The translations under genes were made by a program, and so were the position numbers. DNA of 10,289 bases from Xanthobacteraceae bacterium (GTDB taxonomy: Bacteria > Pseudomonadota > Alphaproteobacteria > Rhizobiales > Xanthobacteraceae), in assembly GCA_030039655.1 (NCBI GenBank), contig JASHVC010000702.1, positions 1-10,289 on the forward strand, in the 5' to 3' direction. Positions 1 through 6,046 of this stretch are shown here, piece by piece. The notes under the pieces were generated by a model that did not search any database, was not told the DNA's origin, and saw only the letters and a program-made list of their open reading frames with translations. The number at the start of each line of letters is the position of its first letter. The first letter of the stretch is position 1.

Positions 1-66
1 CCGAAGCCGCAGATGACGCTCAAGGGCTTACCACCGGCCTGCGCGGCCGTGGTGAAGGCGCCGTAA
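1..66 (+). CDS. Possible 3' end of an unidentified gene (partial)
   Basis: From base 1 an open frame of 21 codons runs to a TAA at 64-66. Nineteen of the 21 codons end in G or C, which is the coding signature of the surrounding genes, while the other two codon positions are clearly less GC-rich. This suggests real coding sequence at the left edge. The strand is not certain. The minus strand shares the same third positions and is also open, but it meets a TAG in-frame near 90 and has only a TTG (near 23) as a possible start, so the plus reading is preferred. A second plus frame stays open to a TAA at 93-95 but has ordinary third-position composition. The peptide tail was not recognised and no function is proposed. 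Confidence 0.25.
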   Translation, partial: PKPQMTLKGLPPACAAVVKAP

Positions 67-268
67 CGACGCGCACGAACGTCTATCTAAAATAAGCCTA
101 TACGCTCGCTTGCCACGTTGCCGGTAAGCAGATCGCTAACATCGCGATGGTCACGACGGTGATAGCCCGGGCCGCTTGTTGTCGGCGCAACGTTATATTG
201 TTACTTCTCTTTCCTCGGCGGCCTTGATTTTTGAGGGCCGCGTCGAGTTCTTTTATTTAGGCCTGCGG
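67..268. other. Intergenic leader upstream of the metal-binding protein gene
   Basis: No gene is supported here. The open frame of the downstream gene extends back to an ATG at 176, but the residues before the ATG at 269 do not look like part of the protein and would bury the signal peptide. An AT-rich patch around 190-210 contains GTTATATTGTTAC (192-204), whose left half resembles Zur/Fur-type operator half-sites. An ATCGCGAT palindrome lies at 141-148. Promoter elements are probably in this stretch but I cannot place a -35/-10 pair with confidence. Confidence 0.4.
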
Positions 269-1150
269 ATGAGGACCTGCCTTTGCAGCGCTGTATTGCT
301 TCTGGCCGCGATGGTCGGCCTAGCGCCGTCGCCCGCGGCAGAAAGCCGGATCGCAGTCGTGGCAGCGGAGAATTTCTATGGCGACATTGCAACGCAGATT
401 GGCGGCGACCGCGTCTCGGTTATCAGCGTTCTGGGCAGTCCCGACCAAGACCCACATCTGTTCGAAATATCGCCGTCCGTTGTTCGCCAAATCGCTGCGG
501 CGCAAATGGTCATCTATAACGGCGCTGACTACGACGCATGGATCGAAAAAATCCTCAAGGTGACGCCGAAACCCGGGCGCATCGTGATTAATGCCGCAGA
601 CCTGCTGCACAAGAAGCCGGGTGACAATCCGCATCTTTGGTACGACCCGGCAACCATGCCGTCGCTCGCCAAAGCGCTGGCGAGCTCGCTCAGCACGGCT
701 GATCCTGCTCATGCGGATGATTTTGGCAATCGCTTGAAAAGCTTCCTTGGTTCCTTACAGCCGATGAACGACAAGATTGCTGAAATTCGCGGTAAGTATG
801 CGGGCGTTCCAGTAACAGCGACCGAATCGGTGTTTGGCTATATGGCTGCCGCTTTGCATTTGACCATGCGCAATCAGCGGTTCCAGCTTTCGGTCATGAA
901 TGACACTGAGCCTAGCGCAACTGATCTTGCCGCCTTCGAGAGCGATCTAAAAACGCAAAAAGTAAAAGCATTGTTCTACAATAAACAAGCGTCCGACAAC
1001 CTTGTGCAACGTCTTGTCGGGCTTGCGCACGACGCAAAAGTTCCCGTGGTCGGAGTAACTGAAACCTGTCCAGCTAATCTGTCGTACCAGGATTGGATGC
1101 TGCGTGAGCTCGATCAGGCAGAACGTGCGCTGGGAGGGCTCGCTTCGTGA
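269..1150 (+). CDS. Periplasmic metal-binding protein of ABC transporter (ZnuA/TroA cluster A-I)
   Basis: A 293-residue exported solute-binding protein of the Zn/Mn (TroA, COG0803-like) family, which captures a divalent metal in the periplasm and hands it to an ABC permease. The start at 269 is chosen because it gives a standard signal peptide: a short basic N-terminus, hydrophobic residues about 8-19, and a likely cut after Ala24. Candidate metal ligands in family order are His63 (DPHLFE), His122 (NPHLWYDP), Glu186 (ATESVFGYM) and Glu265 (GVTET). The third ligand is Glu, as in Mn-type PsaA/MntC proteins, rather than the His of E. coli ZnuA, and there is no His-rich loop, so the metal could be Zn or Mn. 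No ATPase or permease gene follows; the next gene is convergent, 38 bp away. Its partners may lie left of the window or elsewhere. Family assignment is firm, metal identity is not. Confidence 0.88.
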   Translation: MRTCLCSAVLLLAAMVGLAPSPAAESRIAVVAAENFYGDIATQIGGDRVSVISVLGSPDQDPHLFEISPSVVRQIAAAQMVIYNGADYDAWIEKILKVTPKPGRIVINAADLLHKKPGDNPHLWYDPATMPSLAKALASSLSTADPAHADDFGNRLKSFLGSLQPMNDKIAEIRGKYAGVPVTATESVFGYMAAALHLTMRNQRFQLSVMNDTEPSATDLAAFESDLKTQKVKALFYNKQASDNLVQRLVGLAHDAKVPVVGVTETCPANLSYQDWMLRELDQAERALGGLAS

Positions 1151-1188
1151 ATGGCACGTGGTTGGTCCAGGCTACCTTTCGGCGCACG

Positions 1189-1764
1189 CTAAAGCGGGGT
1201 TCCGAATAGTGCGCCCTGGGCGTCTGCAGCCAGCATTGTGAGTGTGAAGGCGCAAAGCACGACGAAAGCGGTGAAAGTCGGCGTCTTCTCCGCGGGAAAT
1301 TTCATCAGCCTCGGCAAGCCCACCATAAGGATATAGGCGCCGTAGAAGTCGGTGAGCATCAGGAAGCGCAAGCCCGGCAGCAGCAAAAAGACGCCGGTGA
1401 GCCAAACTGGGGTGTAGGAGTATACCGCAAGCCTAAAGGCGCTGGCGAAATCCCTTCGGCCGCCAAACTGCGGCGCTGCGAGCTCGATGAAGAGGCCGAG
1501 CAATGCCACAATGGCGAAGCTCATTACGTAACCAAAGATCGCGCCGAAAACTGAGTCAAACATTGAGGCGTGCACAAGACCTTTGCCGGGCACGACAACG
1601 CCGACGAAGCAGGCGCCGACGAAGCCAAAGGCTGCGGGAATAAGTGCCAGCAGGGCGACGTAGCCGAGCAGCAGATAGGCAAGATCGTCGGTCTCCTTTT
1701 CGATCCGCGCCCATTCGGCGGAGGGATCGGTGAGGATCATCGGTACGCGCAAGATCGCGTGCAT
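1189..1764 (-). CDS. Yip1-family membrane protein
   Basis: A 191-residue integral membrane protein. It begins with the short soluble segment typical of bacterial Yip1-domain proteins (PF04893-like; roughly residues 4-20, ILRVPMILTDPSAEWARIE), followed by about five hydrophobic segments near residues 28-60, 70-95, 112-130, 135-152 and 163-182. A conserved-looking stretch around VYSYTPVWLTGVFLLLPGL, then FYGAYILMVGLPRLMK, is the hallmark that led to the call. Bacterial members have no settled function. The ATG at 1764 lies 11 bp after the stop of the GMC oxidoreductase gene, so the two are probably one transcript. No strong Shine-Dalgarno is visible, which fits translational coupling. A second in-frame ATG eight codons later (Met9) is an alternative start. 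It ends convergently with the metal-binding protein gene. Confidence 0.8.
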   Translation of the reverse strand: MHAILRVPMILTDPSAEWARIEKETDDLAYLLLGYVALLALIPAAFGFVGACFVGVVVPGKGLVHASMFDSVFGAIFGYVMSFAIVALLGLFIELAAPQFGGRRDFASAFRLAVYSYTPVWLTGVFLLLPGLRFLMLTDFYGAYILMVGLPRLMKFPAEKTPTFTAFVVLCAFTLTMLAADAQGALFGTPL

Positions 1765-1775
1765 GGCGGATATCG

Positions 1776-3401
1776 CTAGGCCGCGGCACGGATCAATGCG
1801 GCGCCCTTTTCCGCGATCATCATGGTGGGGGCGTTGGTGTTGCCCGAGGTGATACTCGGCATGACCGATGCGTCGACGACGCGCAACCGTTCGAGGCCGG
1901 CGACGCGCAGCTGCTCGTCGACCACACGGAGCGGGTCGCTCGCGATTCCCATTTTCGCCGTGCCGACGGGATGGAAAATGGTCGTGCCAATGTCACCCGC
2001 GGCCTTGATTAGCGCTTGCTCATCATCGTCGCGCACGCCGGCGCCGGGCAAATACTCGGCCGGATGATAAGGCGCGAGCGCCGGCTGCGCCACGATCCGG
2101 CGGACCAAACGGATGGCGCTCGCGGCGATGCGGCGATCGTGATCGGTCGACAGATAGTTCGGCTTGATGAGGGGGGCGTCGGCGGGATTGGCCGAGCGGA
2201 GGTGTACGTATCCGCGGCTCGTTGGCTGCACATCGGCAACGCTCGCTGTGAAGGCGGGGAATTTGTGCAGCGGCTCGCCGAAGCGATCGAGCGACAACGG
2301 CTGCACATGAAATTGCAGATTCGCGCGGTCCTGGTCGGAATCAGATCGGGTAAATCCACCTAGCTGCGAAGGCGCCATGGTGAGCGGGCCGCGCCGGAAC
2401 AGGACATATTCGGCGAACATGCGGGCAGGACCGAGCGGTGCATAATAACGCTCGTTCAGCGTGGGGATGCCGTCGACCTTGTAGATCAGCCGTAGCTGCA
2501 GATGGTCCTGGAGGTTGGCGCCGACGCCCGGCCGATCGAGCACAACGGGAATACCATGTTGCCGCAGGTGCTCGGCCGGGCCGACACCGGATAGGAGCAA
2601 GAGCTGCACCGAGCCGATCGATCCGGCCGCCAAAACGACTTCGCCGCGGCAGCGCGCCCTTTGCGCCTTGCCATCCTTCCGCCAGCGCACCCCGACGGCG
2701 CGGCGTCCATCGAACTCGACCCCTTCGGCCAGACAGCCTGTTTCGAGCCGGAGATTGCTCCGGTGAAGCGCGGGCTTGAGGAACGCGGTGGCCGCCGACC
2801 ATCGCCGGCCACGTTTCTGGTTCACATGAAAGGCACAGCAACCTTCGTTGTCCCCGGCATTGAAGTCGGGAATGGATTTGATGCCGGCCTGCCCGGCTGC
2901 GGCGCGGAATGCTTCGAGCACGGCCCACTGCACCCGCGGCGGTTCGACCCGCAGTTCGCCGCCGGTTGCATGCATGTCACCGTCGCCGAGGAAATGATTT
3001 TCGTGTTGCTTGAAATAGGGCAGCACGTCGTCCCACCCCCAGCCGGTCAATCCGAGTTGGCGCCAATGGTCGTAATCGGCCGCCTGGCCCCGCATGTAAA
3101 TCATGGCGTTGATAGACGAGGAGCCGCCGATCACTTTGCCGCGCGGATAGTTTAGGCTGCGGCCGTTGAGGCCCTCCTCCGGTTCGGTTTTCAAGCACCA
3201 GTCCGAGCGCGGATTGCCGATGGCGAACAGATAACCGACCGGGATGTGAAACCAGATCCAATTGTCGCGCCCGCCCGCTTCGAGCACGAGCACGCGTCGC
3301 CTGGCGTCGGCGGACAGACGATTGGCCAGCAGGCAGCCGGCCGAACCGGCGCCAACGATGATGTAATCGTACTCTCCTTCGATTGCCTCTGGCCCGGCCA
3401 T
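1776..3401 (-). CDS. GMC-family FAD-dependent oxidoreductase (choline/alcohol dehydrogenase-like)
   Basis: A 541-residue full-length glucose-methanol-choline oxidoreductase, a flavoenzyme that oxidises an alcohol to an aldehyde or ketone. Visible motifs are the dinucleotide-binding GAGSAG (residues 17-22), a following acidic ribose-binding segment (VLVLEAGG), GMC signature 1 (RGKVIGGSSSINAMIYMRG), GMC signature 2 (GSIGSVQLLLLSGVGP), and the C-terminal catalytic pair His477 (FHPVGTAKMG) and Asn523 (SGNTNAPT). There is no signal peptide, so it is cytoplasmic. The BetA-like name often given to such proteins is not justified here: no choline-pathway genes are nearby and the substrate cannot be read from sequence. 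It is the first gene of a minus-strand pair with the Yip1 protein and is divergent from modA across 257 bp. A GGA-containing sequence lies about 8 bp before the ATG at 3401. Confidence 0.93.
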   Translation of the reverse strand: MAGPEAIEGEYDYIIVGAGSAGCLLANRLSADARRRVLVLEAGGRDNWIWFHIPVGYLFAIGNPRSDWCLKTEPEEGLNGRSLNYPRGKVIGGSSSINAMIYMRGQAADYDHWRQLGLTGWGWDDVLPYFKQHENHFLGDGDMHATGGELRVEPPRVQWAVLEAFRAAAGQAGIKSIPDFNAGDNEGCCAFHVNQKRGRRWSAATAFLKPALHRSNLRLETGCLAEGVEFDGRRAVGVRWRKDGKAQRARCRGEVVLAAGSIGSVQLLLLSGVGPAEHLRQHGIPVVLDRPGVGANLQDHLQLRLIYKVDGIPTLNERYYAPLGPARMFAEYVLFRRGPLTMAPSQLGGFTRSDSDQDRANLQFHVQPLSLDRFGEPLHKFPAFTASVADVQPTSRGYVHLRSANPADAPLIKPNYLSTDHDRRIAASAIRLVRRIVAQPALAPYHPAEYLPGAGVRDDDEQALIKAAGDIGTTIFHPVGTAKMGIASDPLRVVDEQLRVAGLERLRVVDASVMPSITSGNTNAPTMMIAEKGAALIRAAA

Positions 3402-3658
3402 CTGGCGTTCCGCTTAAAAACTTGATTCCGTCGGATGATAGCACGTCGCGTGCGGTCGGTGGGCCGCAGTCGCCTTGCGACAACCCGATAGCTTGTCGGG
3501 GCTTGGCCTACGGCCTATGGTCCGATCACGACTGGCAGCGCGCTGGGCGCGCGTTGTCTGCGCCGGGAACGACGGTTCCGCTTGGCGGTCGCCTTGACCT
3601 CATGATCCGCGTCGCGGGACGCACCGCGTGTGCGCGGAAAAGCCATTGGAGAATCGCC
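3402..3658. other. Divergent intergenic region between GMC oxidoreductase and modA
   Basis: This 257-bp stretch must carry promoters for both flanking genes. It contains several short dyads: CCCGA (3484-3488) with TCGGG (3496-3500) around a 7-nt loop; GGCC-tac-GGCC (3505-3515); GCGCGC-tgg-GCGCGC (3538-3552); and GGAAC-gacg-GTTCC (3566-3579). None is followed by a T-tract, so these do not look like terminators. I could not recognise a ModE-type operator (paired TAT/ATA half-sites). The modA frame is open through this region but the composition and the better ribosome site at 3648 argue against coding. Confidence 0.45.
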
Positions 3659-4450
3659 GTGCTGCTAGGAAAATCTGTTTGGGCGGCCTTCGCCCTCTTG
3701 CTGGCCGTTGCGGCCCCACTTCGCCCTGCTGCGGCGCAGGACAAAACAGTCACCGTCTTTGCCGCCGCTTCGATGAAGAACGCGCTCGATGACGTCGACG
3801 CGGCGTATACCAAACAAAGCGGCGTAAAGGTCGTGGCGAGTTATGACGCCAGCTCGGCGCTGATGAAGCAGATCGAAGGTGGGGCTCCGGCCGACGTATT
3901 CGTGTCCGCCGATCTGAACTGGATGGATTACGGCTCGCAGAAGAAACTCATCAACGACGCGACTCGCGTCAATCTGCTCGGCAACAAACTGGTGCTGATT
4001 GCTCCCAAGGACTCCAAGGTCGACAACGTGACGATCGGGCCGGGCTTCGATCTCGCCAAGCTGGCCGGCGACGGGCGCGTCGCCACCGGCGACGTCAAGG
4101 CCGTCCCGGTCGGGCTCTATGCCAAGGCCGCGCTGGAGAAACTTGGCGCGTGGGCTGCCGTTGAACCGAAAATGGCCATGACCTCGAATGTCCGCGCCGC
4201 CCTCGTTCTGGTCGCGCGCGGTGAAGCGCCGCTGGGCATCGTGTATTCGACCGACGCCAAAGTCGAACCCGGCGTGAAGATTGTCGGCGTCTTTCCCGAC
4301 GACACGCATCCTCCGATTATCTATCCAGTGGCCGCGACCGTGAACGCCAAAGCCGACGCCATTCCGTATTTGGCATTCCTGCGCTCGCAGGCCGCGAAGA
4401 CGATATTTGAGAACTACGGCTTTGCGGTCGTGGCAAAGCCGACATCGTGA
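3659..4450 (+). CDS. modA: Molybdate-binding periplasmic protein ModA
   Basis: The periplasmic molybdate/tungstate receptor of the ModABC importer, 263 residues. The GTG at 3659 is chosen over the upstream ATG at 3602 because GGAGA (3648-3652) sits about 6 bp before it, and it gives a normal signal peptide (hydrophobic residues 7-21, likely cut after Ala26) and the usual family length. The mature protein opens with the diagnostic VTVFAAASM, whose Ser38 matches the first oxyanion ligand of ModA. The YDASSAL segment carries the second Ser (Ser66), followed by the family stretch GGAPADVFVSAD. The later VPVGLYAKAAL and GIVYSTDA segments match the other ligand loops, the latter including the Tyr. 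It is first of modA-modB-modC, but a 123-bp repeat-filled gap separates it from modB. The exported receptor imports molybdate for molybdenum-cofactor enzymes; none is encoded nearby. Confidence 0.93.
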   Translation: MLLGKSVWAAFALLLAVAAPLRPAAAQDKTVTVFAAASMKNALDDVDAAYTKQSGVKVVASYDASSALMKQIEGGAPADVFVSADLNWMDYGSQKKLINDATRVNLLGNKLVLIAPKDSKVDNVTIGPGFDLAKLAGDGRVATGDVKAVPVGLYAKAALEKLGAWAAVEPKMAMTSNVRAALVLVARGEAPLGIVYSTDAKVEPGVKIVGVFPDDTHPPIIYPVAATVNAKADAIPYLAFLRSQAAKTIFENYGFAVVAKPTS

Positions 4451-4462
4451 GCGTCAAGCTGC

Positions 4463-4580
4463 TCGTCACTGCCGGGCGTAGCCGTTCGAAGAACGCCATC
4501 GCTTCGCTCGCCTATGACCCGGTAATCAATAGTGCTGCGCCGCAGCACGTATGCGCGGGGGTCAAGCCCGCGTATGACGA
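4463..4580. repeat. Composite palindromic repeat in the modA-modB gap
   Basis: This segment begins TCGTCA (4463-4468) and ends TGACGA (4575-4580), the same outer inverted ends as the repeat at 8179-8269. Inside are three structures. First, a long stem pairs about 4468-4481 with 4512-4526, including CCGGG/CCCGG, and encloses a CGTTC-gaa-GAACG hairpin (4483-4495). Second, there is a perfect GTGCTGC-gcc-GCAGCAC hairpin (4532-4548). Third, a 9-bp stem lies at 4551-4559/4567-4575. The last arm shares CAAGCCCG and ATGACGAA with the 8179-8269 repeat. I infer a dispersed, non-coding, REP-like family. It occupies nearly all of the space between modA (stop 4448-4450) and modB. Short ORFs across it are artefacts of the repeat. 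Confidence 0.7.
4551..4576 (+). promoter_or_regulatory. Hairpin enclosing the modB start codon
   Basis: ATGCGCGGG (4551-4559) pairs with CCCGCGTAT (4567-4575) to form a 9-bp, GC-rich stem with one G-U wobble and a 7-nt loop. The only ATG available to modB is at 4574-4576, so its first two bases lie in the 3' arm. The only purine-rich candidate for a Shine-Dalgarno, GGGGG at 4557-4561, lies in the 5' arm and loop, 12 bp upstream. In RNA this structure would tend to hide the initiation site. That it controls modB translation is inference; the pairing is directly visible. Confidence 0.5.
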
Positions 4581-5278
4581 ATTTGTTTAACATCTCGCCC
4601 GACGAATGGACGGCGGTTGCGCTCTCGCTGCGCATCTCGATAGTTGCGACGGCGTTCGCGCTGCCGTTCGGCATCGCCATCGGCTGGCTGCTGGCGCGCA
4701 AGGAGTTCTGGGGCAAGACGCTGGTCGACGGCATCGTGCACCTGCCCCTGGTGCTGCCTCCGGTCGTTACTGGTTATCTGCTGCTCATCTGGTTCGGGCG
4801 CCGGGGACCGATCGGCGCTTTTTTGTACGAGTATTTCGGCATCGTATTCTCATTCCGTTGGACCGGCGCGGCTCTGTCCTGCGGTGTCATGGGTTTCCCG
4901 CTCATGATCCGGCCCATCAGGCTTTCGCTAGAGGCGATCGACCGCAGACTAGAAGACGCGGCCGCAACGCTCGGCGCCAAAGGCGCCATGGTGTTCCTTA
5001 CCGTCACGCTGCCTCTGGCTTTGCCGGGCGTGATCGCCGGCGTGCTTTTGTGTTTTGCGCGGGCGCTCGGCGAGTTCGGTGCCACTATCACCTTTGTGTC
5101 GAATATTCCCGGCGAGACGCAGACGATTTCGGCCGCGATCTACACGCTCACCCAGGTCCCTGGAGGCGACGCTGCTGCCGGCCGGCTCGTGCTGGTCGCG
5201 ATCGCCCTGTCTCTTGCCGCGCTCATCGCCTCCGAATGGTTCGCCCGGCGCGCCGCGATTCGCATTCATGGGGGCTAG
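4574..5278 (+). CDS. modB: Molybdate ABC transporter permease ModB
   Basis: The membrane channel subunit of the molybdate importer, 234 residues, a normal ModB length. The N-terminal FNISPDEWTAVALSLRIS leads into about five or six membrane segments, the first near residues 14-40 and others around 55-73, 90-110, 138-160 and 205-225. Family blocks include VHLPLVLPPVVTGYLLL (residues 55-71), FGRRGPIGAFL (74-84) and GEFGATITFVSNIPGETQT. The EAA loop that docks the ATPase is EDAAATLGA, from about residue 127, continuing through TLPLALPG. The frame is open upstream to 4532, but those residues are translation of the palindromic repeat; the ATG at 4574 is the first start that leaves an ordinary ModB N-terminus. 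That ATG is itself the ATG of the repeat end. modC begins 2 bp after the stop, so the two are translationally linked. Confidence 0.95.
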   Translation: MTNLFNISPDEWTAVALSLRISIVATAFALPFGIAIGWLLARKEFWGKTLVDGIVHLPLVLPPVVTGYLLLIWFGRRGPIGAFLYEYFGIVFSFRWTGAALSCGVMGFPLMIRPIRLSLEAIDRRLEDAAATLGAKGAMVFLTVTLPLALPGVIAGVLLCFARALGEFGATITFVSNIPGETQTISAAIYTLTQVPGGDAAAGRLVLVAIALSLAALIASEWFARRAAIRIHGG

Positions 5279-5280
5279 CC

Positions 5281-5967
5281 GTGCTTGCGGTCGATGTGCA
5301 GAAGCAGCTTGGCGCGTTCAAGGTTGCCGTCCGCTTCGAGGCGGCCGGCGGCGCTACGGCGTTGTTCGGGCCTTCGGGCGCCGGCAAGACGTCGGTGATC
5401 AACATGATCGCAGGCCTGCTAAGGCCGGATCGAGGGTCGATCGCACTCGACGATACGGTGTTGTTCGACACGAAGAGCGGCATCGACATACCGCCGCACC
5501 AGCGCCGCATCGGTTATGTCTTTCAGGAAGGCCGGCTGTTCCCGCACCTGAGCGTGCGGCAGAATCTCGATTACGGACGCCGGATGAGCGGCTGCCCGCA
5601 CCACGCCGGCGAGTTCGAGCGCATAGCGGGGCTGTTGGATATTGGCCATTTGCTCGACCGGCGTACGCGGGCGCTGTCCGGCGGGGAGCGTCAGCGCATC
5701 GCCGTCGGCCGAGCGTTGCTGATGCGCCCGCGCCTTTTGTTGCTTGATGAGCCGCTCGCGTCGCTCGACGCCGCACACAAGCGCGAGATACTTCCGTACC
5801 TCGTGCGCCTGCGCGACGATGCCGGAGTGCCGATCGTTTATGTCAGCCATTCAGCGGCGGAAGTGCGTCGGATTGCCACCAATGTGGTCCGGCTTGTTGA
5901 TGGCCATGTCACAGCCACCGGTGGGCTTGAGCTTCTCGACGAGCCCGAGGTCGACGCGTTCGCGTGA
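5281..5967 (+). CDS. modC: Molybdate ABC transporter ATPase ModC, short form without TOBE/Mop domain
   Basis: The ATP-hydrolysing subunit of the molybdate importer, 228 residues, starting at a GTG 2 bp after the modB stop. All nucleotide-binding elements are present: Walker A GPSGAGKT (30-37), Q-loop Gln82 in GYVFQEGRLFPHLSV, signature LSGGE (132-136), Walker B LLLLDEP (152-158), D-loop SLD (161-163) and switch His190 (VSH). LFPHLSVRQNLDYG and LDAAHKREILPYL are ModC-typical. The protein stops shortly after the core, at about the point where usual ModC proteins of about 350 residues continue into a TOBE/Mop domain that binds oxyanion and regulates activity. The 79 bp between its TGA and the next gene cannot hold such a domain, so this is a true short form rather than a nearby frameshift. 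The open frame also extends upstream to 4606, but that part merely overlaps modB. Confidence 0.94.
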   Translation: MLAVDVQKQLGAFKVAVRFEAAGGATALFGPSGAGKTSVINMIAGLLRPDRGSIALDDTVLFDTKSGIDIPPHQRRIGYVFQEGRLFPHLSVRQNLDYGRRMSGCPHHAGEFERIAGLLDIGHLLDRRTRALSGGERQRIAVGRALLMRPRLLLLDEPLASLDAAHKREILPYLVRLRDDAGVPIVYVSHSAAEVRRIATNVVRLVDGHVTATGGLELLDEPEVDAFA

Positions 5968-5974
5968 TAGCGGC

Positions 5975-5989
5975 TTCGCGTTCCGCGAA
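5975..5989 (+). terminator. Small hairpin after modC, possible weak terminator
   Basis: TTCGCG (5975-5980) and CGCGAA (5984-5989) form a perfect 6-bp stem with a 3-nt loop, starting 7 bp after the modC stop codon. It is well placed to mark the end of the mod operon. However, the following bases (ACCTCACG) hold no T-tract, so intrinsic termination would be weak and the hairpin may instead only protect the mRNA end. Confidence 0.3.
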
Positions 5990-6046
5990 ACCTCACGTCA
6001 ATAATCGCGTGTTGTCCTGTGTGATGGCCGCGGACTATGATTCGCG

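Noticed and set aside
176..268. Extension of the metal-binding protein to the ATG at 176
   Set aside because: The added 31 residues would bury the signal peptide and lie over the probable promoter.
3484..3500. CCCGA/TCGGG hairpin upstream of modA as a terminator
   Set aside because: No gene ends here on either strand and no T-tract follows; kept only as a dyad in the intergenic entry.
3383..3658. Extension of modA upstream, including an in-frame ATG at 3602
   Set aside because: The ATG at 3602 lacks a good ribosome site and would put an Arg-rich 19-residue segment before the signal peptide; GTG 3659 has GGAGA at proper spacing.
4532..4573. Extension of modB by 14 residues to the ATG at 4532
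   Set aside because: These residues are translation of the palindromic repeat and precede a complete ModB N-terminus beginning at 4574.
4414..4734. 106-residue minus-strand open frame across the modA-modB gap
   Set aside because: It reads through the palindromic repeat and antisense modB; it is an artefact of the repeat.
4606..5280. Upstream extension of the modC reading frame to give a 453-residue protein
   Set aside because: This part overlaps modB in another frame and reads as Arg/Ala/His-rich nonsense; ModC homology begins at the GTG at 5281.
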